Source: Actinomycetota bacterium (lineage in GTDB: Bacteria > Actinomycetota > Actinomycetes > Nanopelagicales > Nanopelagicaceae). From it: 6,391 nt of DNA. The position numbers were made by a program, and so were the translations under genes. Positions 1 to 5,841 of this stretch are shown piece after piece. Below the pieces are notes generated by a model, which saw only the letters and a list, made by a program, of their open reading frames with translations, made no database searches and was not told the DNA's origin. The stretch lies in NCBI GenBank assembly GCA_947487595.1, contig CANKXJ010000045.1, positions 1 through 6,391 of the forward strand. The letters run 5' to 3'. The stretch's first letter is position 1. Each line of letters opens with the position of its first letter.

Positions 1-1269
1 GATCGCGATATTTGGTGGCATGAGATTGTTGGTCGCCAATCAAGTGAACATGTGGCAGAAAGCTTTGATTCTGAGCACCCGCTCTTCATTTTGTATACAT
101 CGGGCACTACAGCTAAGCCCAAAGGTATTTTTCACACTACCGGTGGCTACTTAACCCAGGTCGCCTACACGCACAAGGTGGTCTTTGATATTAAACCTGA
201 GACCGATGTTTATTGGTGCACAGCAGATGTTGGTTGGATTACCGGCCATTCATACATTGTTTATGGGCCACTTATTAATGGTGCAACACAAGTGATGTAT
301 GAAGGAACTCCAGATACACCGCACAAGGGACGTATCTTTGAGTTAATCGCTAAATACGGCGTCACTATTTTGTATACAGCGCCAACTCTGATTCGCACAT
401 GGATGAAGTGGGGCGACGAATTTCCTCAAGCACATGATCTTTCCGCACTTCGCTTACTGGGATCTGTCGGTGAACCAATTAATCCTGAAGCATGGATGTG
501 GTATCGCGAAGTAATTGGCGGAAACCGTTGTCCAATCGTTGACACATGGTGGCAAACTGAAACTGGTGCAATCATGATTTCACCACTACCAGGAGTTAGT
601 GCAACTAAACCCGGTTCTGCAATGAATGCAATCCCAGGAATTAGCGCCAAAGTTGTTGATGACAATGCTGTGGCAGTGGGTAATGGACGCGGTGGTTATT
701 TAATTCTTGATCAACCATGGCCATCGATGCTGCGCGGTATTTGGGGCGAGGATGCCAGGTATAAAGAGACATATTGGTCACGCTTTGAAGGTATTTATTT
801 TGCTGGCGATGGCGCAAAGCTAGATGATGAAGGTGCTATCTGGTTGTTAGGTCGAGTCGATGATGTAATGAATGTTTCTGGTCACCGTATTTCAACTACT
901 GAAGTCGAATCTGCTCTGGTATCACATGAATCAGTTGCAGAAGCAGCTGTAGTTGGTGCTGCAGATGCGATGACAGGGCAAGCAATTGTGGCCTTTGTGA
1001 TTTTGCGTGGAGGTATCGAGCACGCCAATGGCGATGAACTCAATAAAGCCCTACGTGATCACGTTGCTAAACAAATCGGTGCCATCGCCAAGCCTCGTCA
1101 GATCTTGATTGTTAATGAACTTCCAAAGACACGAAGTGGCAAAATCATGCGCAGACTTTTAAAGGATGTGGCTGAGGATCGAGCAGTGGGAGATGCCACA
1201 ACCTTGGCTGATCCAAATGTTATGAAGCTGATTTCTGCCGGCCTACAGAGCGCAAAATCTGAGGATTAA
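1..1269 (+). CDS. acs: Acetyl-CoA synthetase, AMP-forming (5'-truncated by window edge)
   Basis: Activates acetate to acetyl-CoA through acetyl-AMP in the cytoplasm. The reading frame is open from base 1, giving 422 residues that form the C-terminal two thirds of a protein usually near 650. Visible motifs, numbered from base 1: the phosphate-binding YTSGTTAKPKG (32-42), the adenylate-binding DTWWQTETG (181-189), the ribose-contacting Asp in FAGDG (270), the hinge region GRVDDVMNVSGHR (284-296), and the C-terminal PKTRSGKIMRR with the catalytic and acetylatable lysine K381 (family knowledge: K609 in Salmonella Acs). That alignment implies about 228 residues are missing. The GTG at base 52 is only an internal valine codon, since residues before it (DRDIWWHEIVGRQ) are also Acs-like. 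The TAA stop overlaps the stop of the convergent tlpA-like gene. Acyl-CoA synthetases in general are related, but motif detail and tryptophans favour Acs strongly. Confidence 0.96.
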   Translation, partial: DRDIWWHEIVGRQSSEHVAESFDSEHPLFILYTSGTTAKPKGIFHTTGGYLTQVAYTHKVVFDIKPETDVYWCTADVGWITGHSYIVYGPLINGATQVMYEGTPDTPHKGRIFELIAKYGVTILYTAPTLIRTWMKWGDEFPQAHDLSALRLLGSVGEPINPEAWMWYREVIGGNRCPIVDTWWQTETGAIMISPLPGVSATKPGSAMNAIPGISAKVVDDNAVAVGNGRGGYLILDQPWPSMLRGIWGEDARYKETYWSRFEGIYFAGDGAKLDDEGAIWLLGRVDDVMNVSGHRISTTEVESALVSHESVAEAAVVGAADAMTGQAIVAFVILRGGIEHANGDELNKALRDHVAKQIGAIAKPRQILIVNELPKTRSGKIMRRLLKDVAEDRAVGDATTLADPNVMKLISAGLQSAKSED

Positions 1270-1790
1270 AGCTTTACGCCTAAGTATCTTGACGTCATTG
1301 AAATTAATTCGATTTCACTTTTGAGTACACCAATGTGTTTATAAGCCACGCTTCCATCGGTGGCAATAAACCACGTAACTGGAACTCCCATTCCAAAATA
1401 GGCCCGTGATTTTCCATCTGCGTCATAGAGATTTGGCCAGGTAATCCCATAGTTTTCTACAAACTTTTGCCCATCTTCAATCGAAGCCTCTTCAACATCA
1501 ACGCCTATGAGTAAAACTTTGCCTTGAGCCTTTTCATAGAAAGATCGCAATATTGGCATTTCCTCTTTGCATGGGCCGCACCACGATCCCCACACATTAA
1601 TGATCGCAGGACCCTTAATTGAATCAACTGAAGCACCATCAGTACCATCTAAACAATCTAGAACCACAGAGTTTTCTGTTGTGGTGCTCGTAATACTTTC
1701 ACAAGAAACTACTTGCCCAGCAATCTTTTCTGTCGATGATGAACATCCTACCAGCAGTAATAGTGCAACTACTATCGCTAATCGTTTCAC
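1266..1790 (-). CDS. TlpA/ResA-like thioredoxin-fold lipoprotein
   Basis: A 174-residue exported thiol-disulfide oxidoreductase. The N-terminus is a lipoprotein signal: MKR, a hydrophobic stretch (about 4-13), then lipobox L-V-G-C with C16 as the predicted lipidated cysteine, so it should sit on the outer face of the membrane. The thioredoxin domain (about 55-170) has the active site W-C-G-P-C (C71, C74) followed by KEEMP, and the cis-proline in GVPVTWF (P137). Known relatives reduce apocytochrome c or other extracytoplasmic disulfides; the real partner cannot be read here. Two further cysteines, C30 and C46, lie between the anchor and the thioredoxin fold. The start is GTG, supported by AAGGA six bases upstream (1797-1801) and by a GTGA overlap with the stop of nth, so it is probably translationally coupled to nth. 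In Mycobacterium a thioredoxin-like gene also follows nth (from memory). Confidence 0.9.
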   Translation of the reverse strand: MKRLAIVVALLLLVGCSSSTEKIAGQVVSCESITSTTTENSVVLDCLDGTDGASVDSIKGPAIINVWGSWCGPCKEEMPILRSFYEKAQGKVLLIGVDVEEASIEDGQKFVENYGITWPNLYDADGKSRAYFGMGVPVTWFIATDGSVAYKHIGVLKSEIELISMTSRYLGVKL

Positions 1791-2485
1791 CGAAAATCCT
1801 TATCTGTCTTTACTAACAACTTAGCCTTTGTGACATCCATTTCACCAATTCCAACGCTGGGGCATAATTTCGCGATCGGGCATGCACCGCAGGCAGGCTT
1901 GCGTGAATGGCAAATACGCCGACCATGCCAAATCATTCGCTGTGACAAATTTGTCCATTCCTTTTGAGGAATTAACTCACCAACAATACGTTCTACTTTT
2001 ACTGGATCCATTTCTTTAGTCCAACCAAAGCGACGAGATAGGCGACCAAAATGTGTGTCGACTGTGATTCCAGGAATATCAAAAGCATGTCCTAAAACAA
2101 CGTTTGCAGTTTTGCGACCAACACCTGGCAAGGTAATTAACTCTTCAAGCGTGCTAGGAACTTCACCATTAAACTCTTCGAGTAATTTGATCCCTATTCC
2201 CTTTATATGCCGGGCCTTTGCACGGTAAAAACCAGTTTGAAACACCAACTCTTCGAGCTGATGAATATCTGCTCCTGCATAGGCTTTAGCAGTTTTATAC
2301 TTCTTAAACAGGGCTGGAGTAACTGTGTTCACTCTCTTATCTGTGCACTGTGCGCTCAGAACGGTAGCAACAATTAACTCCAAGGGATTCTTGAAATCTA
2401 GTTCGCAGCGGATTTCTGGGTAGGTCTTGCTCAATATTCGATACACGGCCCGAGCGCTTTTTCGGGTTTCACTATCTGCGGGCAT
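1787..2485 (-). CDS. nth: Endonuclease III, DNA glycosylase/AP lyase
   Basis: Base-excision repair enzyme that removes oxidised pyrimidines and cleaves the abasic site by beta-elimination. The 232-residue protein is slightly longer than the E. coli enzyme (211), with extra residues at both ends. The helix-hairpin-helix is LPGVGRKTA (119-127), with catalytic lysine K125; the catalytic aspartate is D143 in VDTH. The C-terminal 4Fe-4S cluster loop is intact with exact family spacing, C192-X6-C199-X2-C202-X5-C208. LSAQCTDKRVN (43-53) is the usual N-terminal lobe signature. The start is ATG at 2485 with no Shine-Dalgarno upstream; a TANNNT hexamer ends six bases before it, which fits a leaderless transcript. 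It diverges from crp across only 18 bp and overlaps the tlpA-like gene downstream by four bases. MutY is ruled out by length and by the Lys/Asp catalytic pair of the bifunctional type. Confidence 0.97.
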   Translation of the reverse strand: MPADSETRKSARAVYRILSKTYPEIRCELDFKNPLELIVATVLSAQCTDKRVNTVTPALFKKYKTAKAYAGADIHQLEELVFQTGFYRAKARHIKGIGIKLLEEFNGEVPSTLEELITLPGVGRKTANVVLGHAFDIPGITVDTHFGRLSRRFGWTKEMDPVKVERIVGELIPQKEWTNLSQRMIWHGRRICHSRKPACGACPIAKLCPSVGIGEMDVTKAKLLVKTDKDFR

Positions 2486-2496
2486 AAGGCTAAAGT
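2468..2496 (+). promoter_or_regulatory. Predicted crp promoter (leaderless)
   Basis: A -10 hexamer TAAAGT (2491-2496, four of six matches to TATAAT, fits TANNNT) lies 17 bases downstream of TTCACT (2468-2473, four of six matches to TTGACA). Seven bases separate the -10 from the GTG of crp and there is no Shine-Dalgarno, so transcription probably begins at or next to the start codon. Leaderless mRNAs are common in actinobacteria. The -35 lies inside the nth coding region. Prediction only. Confidence 0.5.
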
Positions 2497-2503
2497 ACTA
2501 CCT
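2486..2503. other. Divergent nth/crp intergenic gap, only non-coding DNA in window
   Basis: These 18 bases between the nth ATG and the crp GTG are the only bases not inside a gene. They contain both predicted -10 elements, centred near the palindrome AGTACT (2494-2499). No full CRP-type operator, Shine-Dalgarno or terminator is visible in it. Confidence 0.85.
2492..2497 (-). promoter_or_regulatory. Predicted -10 element for nth (leaderless)
   Basis: Reading the minus strand, TACTTT (2497-2492, fits TANNNT) is followed by six bases and then the ATG of nth, the spacing expected if the first transcribed base is the A of ATG. It overlaps the crp -10 by five bases. At 17-bp spacing the -35 position reads TCTAAA, a weak match, so this is less certain than the crp promoter. 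Confidence 0.4.
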
Positions 2504-3187
2504 GTGACCATAGATTTAGATGCCGTAAACAGAGCACCGCTCTTTACCGCCCTTGATGAAGCCGCTTCGGCTTCTCTTCGCGCACAGATGGATTTAGTGA
2601 AGATATCCAAGGGAAGCGTGTTATTTGCCGAAGGCGCAGATGGTGATCACCTATATGTGATTGTTGAAGGAAAACTCAAGCTTGGAACTTCAAGTGGTGA
2701 TGGTCGTGAAAATCTTCTTTCAATCCTTGGACCTGGCGAAATGTTCGGCGAACTCAGCCTCTTTGATCCAGGCCCACGCACATCCACTGCAACTGCTGTA
2801 ACTGATGCAAAACTTTTAAGTCTGGGACAAGCAAAGCTTCTACCTTGGCTCCGCGAAAATCCAGATGTCGCTCTTCACTTGCTAGCGCGTTTAGCGCAAC
2901 GTCTTCGCCGCACAAATGAGGCTGTTGGTGATTTAGTTTTCTCTGATGTTCCTGGCCGTGTTGCAAAAGCGCTGCTGGATCTAGGTGAGCGCTTTGGTAA
3001 GAAAACTGATGAAGGTTTATATGTTCACCATGATCTAACACAGGAAGAGCTTGCTCAACTTGTTGGTGCATCTCGCGAGACCGTAAATAAAGCCCTTGCA
3101 GATTTTGCAGGACGTAACTGGTTGAAGCTTGATGGACGTGCAGTTTTGATTACAGATTTAGATCGCCTGATTAAGCGCGGTAAATAG
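2504..3187 (+). CDS. crp: CRP/FNR-family cAMP receptor regulator (GlxR/Mycobacterium CRP type)
   Basis: Global transcription factor of 227 residues, expected to act as a dimer. The N-terminal cyclic-nucleotide domain (about 12-120) contains the phosphate-binding cassette FGELSLFDPGPRTSTATA, with E83, R92 and T93 at cAMP-contacting positions. The dimer helix (about 121-146) carries RRTN, whose T137 and N138 are the adenine contacts in actinobacterial CRP (family knowledge). The C-terminal winged helix-turn-helix is LTQEELAQLVGASRETVNKALADF (178-201, given in two parts: LTQEELAQLVGA and SRETVNKALADF); R191 and E192 match the recognition-helix residues that read TGTGA half-sites. The start is GTG at 2504 with no ribosome site; TAAAGT ends seven bases upstream, so the mRNA is probably leaderless. 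The stop TAG abuts the stop of ridA directly. The motifs are closer to GlxR/Rv3676 than to FNR: no N-terminal cysteine cluster is present. Confidence 0.95.
   Translation: MTIDLDAVNRAPLFTALDEAASASLRAQMDLVKISKGSVLFAEGADGDHLYVIVEGKLKLGTSSGDGRENLLSILGPGEMFGELSLFDPGPRTSTATAVTDAKLLSLGQAKLLPWLRENPDVALHLLARLAQRLRRTNEAVGDLVFSDVPGRVAKALLDLGERFGKKTDEGLYVHHDLTQEELAQLVGASRETVNKALADFAGRNWLKLDGRAVLITDLDRLIKRGK
2531..2574 (+). repeat. Two short perfect hairpins in the first codons of crp
   Basis: AGAGC-ACC-GCTCT (2531-2543, five-base stem) and GAAGCCG-CTT-CGGCTTC (2558-2574, seven-base GC-rich stem) lie in codons 10-24 of crp. Both have three-base loops. Neither is followed by a T-run, so they are not intrinsic terminators. 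They may be chance in coding sequence, or could affect translation or transcript stability of a leaderless mRNA. Confidence 0.4.
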
Positions 3188-3655
3188 TTAGTCTGTAATT
3201 TCTACTGTTAGTTCAATTTCAACAGGTGAATTCAAGGGTAATTCTGCAATTCCAACTGCACTACGTGCATGCTTTGCACCATCGCCCCAGATTGCTAAGA
3301 ACAGCTCACTGGCACCATTCACAACAACGGGTGCGTTGATATAGCCAGGAACACCGTTGACATAGCCAACAACTCGAACAATCTTTGTAATCTTATTGAC
3401 ATCTGCAACAGTTTCAACTGCAGCTAACGCGTTGAGTGCACAAACCTGAGCTAACTCTTTAGCGCGCTCAGGTGTAATTTCGCCATCAACTTTTCCCACT
3501 CCAGCCATTTCACCCTTTACAAGTGGAAGTTGTCCAGCAGTGAAAACAATATTTCCTGTGCGAATAGCTGGAACATAAGCAGCAACTGGCTTTGCAGCAA
3601 CTGGTAGCTCTAGACCTAGCTCTTTTAGCTTTGCACGAACATCAACTGGATTCAT
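3188..3655 (-). CDS. ridA: RidA/YjgF-family enamine/imine deaminase
   Basis: A 155-residue member of the RidA (YjgF/YER057c/UK114) family, which hydrolyses reactive enamine/imine products of PLP enzymes such as threonine and serine dehydratase, protecting PLP enzymes from damage. Seen here: FTAGQLPL (38-45), the central helix ELAQVCALNALAAVE (67-81), and the C-terminal HARSAVGIAELPLNSPVEIE (129-148) with the conserved arginine R131 that binds the substrate carboxylate in active RidA proteins. It is about 25 residues longer than E. coli RidA, with an N-terminal helix (MNPVDVRAKLKELGLELP) typical of the actinobacterial 'LLS-domain' branch, so activity is likely but substrate range is not certain. 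It is the last gene of the lysC operon, its ATG overlapping the stop of the DUF4177 gene as ATGA. Its TAA stop abuts the crp stop, leaving no room for a dedicated terminator. Confidence 0.92.
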   Translation of the reverse strand: MNPVDVRAKLKELGLELPVAAKPVAAYVPAIRTGNIVFTAGQLPLVKGEMAGVGKVDGEITPERAKELAQVCALNALAAVETVADVNKITKIVRVVGYVNGVPGYINAPVVVNGASELFLAIWGDGAKHARSAVGIAELPLNSPVEIELTVEITD

Positions 3656-3810
3656 GCAATTGCTCTTTTCATGTAAGCAACTAGCTGCTCACCGGTTCCT
3701 GGAGCTGGAATAACTTGTACGAGTTCCCAACCATCAGAACCCCATGTATCAAGGATCTGCTTAGTTGCATGTGAAAGAAGTGGCACTGTTGCATATTCAT
3801 ACTTTGTCAT
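3652..3810 (-). CDS. DUF4177 microprotein (52 residues)
   Basis: A small gene that fits exactly between yqeY and ridA. It starts with ATG at 3810 and stops with TGA at 3652. The protein begins MTKYEYATVPLL, continues with ATKQILDTWG and DGWELVQVIP, and ends GEQLVAYMKRAIA. The aromatic start (KYEYATVP) and the G-W-E-L-V motif (27-31) are the hallmarks of DUF4177, a family of unknown function common in actinobacteria and, from memory, found beside ridA in mycobacteria. There is no signal peptide, membrane segment or metal-binding motif. Both ends are ATGA overlaps with its neighbours, which strongly supports the gene despite its size. No Shine-Dalgarno sequence is visible upstream, so translation probably relies on ribosomes terminating on yqeY. 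The function is unknown; the fixed pairing with ridA suggests a related role, but this is only inference. Confidence 0.93.
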   Translation of the reverse strand: MTKYEYATVPLLSHATKQILDTWGSDGWELVQVIPAPGTGEQLVAYMKRAIA

Positions 3811-4259
3811 TTGTTTAACGCTGCTTTCACTAGTGCAGAAACCACGCCACCATCGGCTTTTCCTGCGATTTTTGGCTTTACTGCTCCCATAACTTTGCCC
3901 ATATCACCAGGGCCTTGGGCACCTGTTGATGCGATTGCATCAGCGATGATTGCTGCAATATCTGATTCACTGAGTTGGGCTGGAAGATACTTTGCAATAA
4001 CTTCACCTTCACTCTTTTCTAGGGCTGATTTATCAGCACGTCCTGCATTTTCAAAAGCTTCAGCGGCTTCACGACGCTTTTTACCTTCACGAGATAGGAC
4101 AGTGATTACTTCTTCATCACTAAGAACGCGTGCCTCTTTACCAGCCACCTCTTCATTAGTGATTGCTGTTAAAACCATGCGGATGGTGCTTGATGTGATT
4201 TCATCGCGTCCACGTATAGCTTCCGTCAGATCTTTTTTTAGCTGCTCTTTAATGCTCAT
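3807..4259 (-). CDS. GatB/YqeY domain protein
   Basis: A 150-residue stand-alone YqeY-family protein, the usual length for the family. It resembles the C-terminal tRNA-binding tail of the GatB amidotransferase subunit. Seen: an N-terminal helical half (MSIKEQLKKDLTEAIRGRDE and a charged GKKRREAAEAFENAGR stretch, 59-74), then the family motif YLPAQLS (91-97), and the C-terminal small helical domain with GPGDMGKVMGAVKPKIAGKADG (116-137, of which GKVMG and GKADG are the conserved turns). No catalytic residues are known; a tRNA-related role is inferred from the GatB similarity. The start ATG overlaps the asd stop (ATGA, 4256-4259) and its own TGA overlaps the DUF4177 start. Only a weak AGAG lies upstream, so coupling to asd is likely. 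A linked yqeY appears in the same broad region in other actinobacteria (from memory). Confidence 0.93.
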   Translation of the reverse strand: MSIKEQLKKDLTEAIRGRDEITSSTIRMVLTAITNEEVAGKEARVLSDEEVITVLSREGKKRREAAEAFENAGRADKSALEKSEGEVIAKYLPAQLSESDIAAIIADAIASTGAQGPGDMGKVMGAVKPKIAGKADGGVVSALVKAALNK

Positions 4260-5323
4260 GAAGTGAACTCTACTGCTAGTAATTCAGCAATCTGCGCAGC
4301 GTTTAGAGCAGCACCCTTGCGTAGGTTGTCACCACAGAGGAATAAATCAATAGATTTCTTATCATCGAGTGATTGACGCACTCTTCCTACCCATGTTGCA
4401 TCTGTGCCGACTGCATCGTTAGGTGTTGGAAACTTCATATTTTCTGGATCATCTAGAAGTGTTACACCAGCAGTTTTTTCAAGAAGCTTTTGTGCTCCTT
4501 TACGGGTAACTTCCTTCTTAAATGTTGCGTGCACGGCTAATGAGTGAGTTGTTAGAACTGGAACACGCACACACGTAGTTGAAACCTTGAGCTTTGGCAT
4601 TCCAAGAATCTTGCGAGATTCATTGCGCACTTTCAGCTCTTCAGATGAGTAACCATCTGCTTTAAGTGAACCTGCCCAAGGAATGACATTGAGTGCAAGT
4701 GGAGCTGGGAAAGCTCCTAGGTTTTTAACTAACTTACGAACATCTCCGCTCACTTCACCCGCATTTGTTCCTGCTACGAGACTCATTTGTTCACGCAATG
4801 TGTCGATGCCAGGTTGCCCGGCACCTGATGCAGCTTGGTATGAAGCAACAACAAGTTCTTTCAATTCAAACTTCTTATTAAGTGCACCCATCGCAACAAT
4901 CATCGAGAGTGTTGTGCAATTGGGATTAGAGATAATTCCCTTAGGACGCTTCTTGGCCTCTTTTGGATTTACTTCAGGAACTACCAGTGGAACTTTCGGA
5001 TCCATACGAAATGCTCCAGAGTTATCAACTACAACTGCCCCACGCTCAACTGCAATGGGAGCCCACTCTGCAGAAACTTCATCTGGGACATCAAACATCG
5101 CAACATCAATACCATCAAATGCCTCTGGTGATAGCGCAACAACTGTGAGTTCTTCTCCGCGGCACATCAACTTCTTGCCAGCACTGCGCTCTGATGCAAT
5201 TAATCGAATCTCGCCCCACACATCTTTGCGCTCGGACAAGATGCTCAGCATGACTGTGCCAACGGCGCCAGTTGCACCAACTACGGCAAGTGATGGTTTC
5301 TTTGAGCTCTTCTTTTTACTCAT
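4256..5323 (-). CDS. asd: Aspartate-semialdehyde dehydrogenase
   Basis: Reduces aspartyl-4-phosphate with NADPH to aspartate semialdehyde, the branch-point precursor of diaminopimelate/lysine, threonine and methionine. The 355-residue protein has an N-terminal NADP-binding fold with GATGAVG (16-22), the catalytic cysteine C136 in SNPNCTT (132-138), the substrate-binding SYQAASGAGQPG (161-172, Q163), the EELK phosphate-contacting segment (228-231), and R253 and H260 in RVPVLTTHS. All key residues are present. The N-terminus carries an extra lysine/serine-rich stretch, MSKKKSSKKPS, before the first beta strand; homologs usually begin almost directly at the nucleotide fold. The ATG start is supported by GGAGG nine bases upstream (5333-5337) and by the ATGA overlap with the lysC stop. 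Directly follows lysC, the enzyme making its substrate. Confidence 0.97.
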   Translation of the reverse strand: MSKKKSSKKPSLAVVGATGAVGTVMLSILSERKDVWGEIRLIASERSAGKKLMCRGEELTVVALSPEAFDGIDVAMFDVPDEVSAEWAPIAVERGAVVVDNSGAFRMDPKVPLVVPEVNPKEAKKRPKGIISNPNCTTLSMIVAMGALNKKFELKELVVASYQAASGAGQPGIDTLREQMSLVAGTNAGEVSGDVRKLVKNLGAFPAPLALNVIPWAGSLKADGYSSEELKVRNESRKILGMPKLKVSTTCVRVPVLTTHSLAVHATFKKEVTRKGAQKLLEKTAGVTLLDDPENMKFPTPNDAVGTDATWVGRVRQSLDDKKSIDLFLCGDNLRKGAALNAAQIAELLAVEFTS

Positions 5324-5841
5324 CGTCCAGTTCCTCCATATACAACAGCTTCATTGCTATCAGCATCAAGACCAAAGGCCGCGTGAGCAGCTTTAGCGCC
5401 ACGCTCTAGATCTGCTTGGCGGCAGATAATTGAAATACGAATCTCTGATGTTGAAATCATTTCAATGTTTATTCCAGCCTCTGACATTGCGCCAAAGAAG
5501 GTTGCTGTAATACCTGGGTGTGAGCGCATTCCAGCGCCAATGAGTGACAATTTACCGATTTGATCATCGTATTGAATGGAGGCGTAACCAACTTCGCCTT
5601 GGAGCTTTTGCAAAATAGCTGTTGCATCGACGCCTTCATCTCTTGGCAAAGTAAATGAAATATCAGTAAGGCCAGTAGCGGCAGCTGAGACGTTTTGAAC
5701 AATCATGTCGATGTTGATGTCAGCATCGGCAATGGCTTGGAAGATGCGTGCAGCAACTCCAGTTCGGTCCGGTACGCCGACAATCGTGATCTTTGCTTCA
5801 CTCTTATCGTGTGCGATGCCTGAGATGATTGCTTGTTCCAT
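5320..5841 (-). CDS. lysC: Aspartokinase beta subunit from internal in-frame start
   Basis: An ATG inside lysC (codon 184 of the visible part) begins MEQAIISGIAHDKSEAK and continues in frame to the lysC stop. The product is 173 residues and consists essentially of the two ACT domains. It is preceded by an almost perfect Shine-Dalgarno AAGGAGG, the best ribosome site in the window. Established knowledge: aspartokinases of C. glutamicum and Bacillus subtilis are alpha2beta2 enzymes whose beta subunit comes from such an internal start; the C. glutamicum beta chain is 172 residues. The match in length, location and ribosome site makes a separate beta product likely here. It would bind lysine and threonine and form the regulatory half of the enzyme. 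Whether it is actually translated cannot be seen from sequence alone. Confidence 0.75.
   Translation of the reverse strand: MEQAIISGIAHDKSEAKITIVGVPDRTGVAARIFQAIADADINIDMIVQNVSAAATGLTDISFTLPRDEGVDATAILQKLQGEVGYASIQYDDQIGKLSLIGAGMRSHPGITATFFGAMSEAGINIEMISTSEIRISIICRQADLERGAKAAHAAFGLDADSNEAVVYGGTGR

Noticed and set aside
52..54. GTG as a possible start of acs
   Set aside because: The frame is open upstream to base 1 and encodes Acs-like sequence; the gene is simply cut by the window edge.
426..665. Open frame on the minus strand inside acs
   Set aside because: Lies wholly within the conserved Acs coding region and resembles no family.
1299..1322. TGAAAT-N7-ATTTCA followed by CTTTT, as a terminator for acs inside the tlpA-like gene
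   Set aside because: The stem is six base pairs with a single G-C pair and would be very weak. It lies in well-conserved-looking coding sequence.
2503..2518. CRP operator overlapping the crp start (TGTGA at 2503-2507)
   Set aside because: The second half-site reads ATTTA, not TCACA, so only one half matches; autoregulation cannot be claimed from this.
2754..3071. Open frame on the minus strand inside crp
   Set aside because: Glutamine/histidine/leucine-rich composition typical of an antisense shadow; crp is clearly real.
3811..4266. Open frame of 151 codons on the plus strand opposite yqeY
   Set aside because: Antisense shadow of nearly identical extent to yqeY with no domain signature; the minus strand product matches the YqeY family.
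4683..5396. Long open frame (237 codons) on the plus strand opposite asd and the end of lysC
   Set aside because: Serine/threonine/alanine-rich shadow of the asd coding frame with no recognisable domain. The asd frame has full catalytic motifs.
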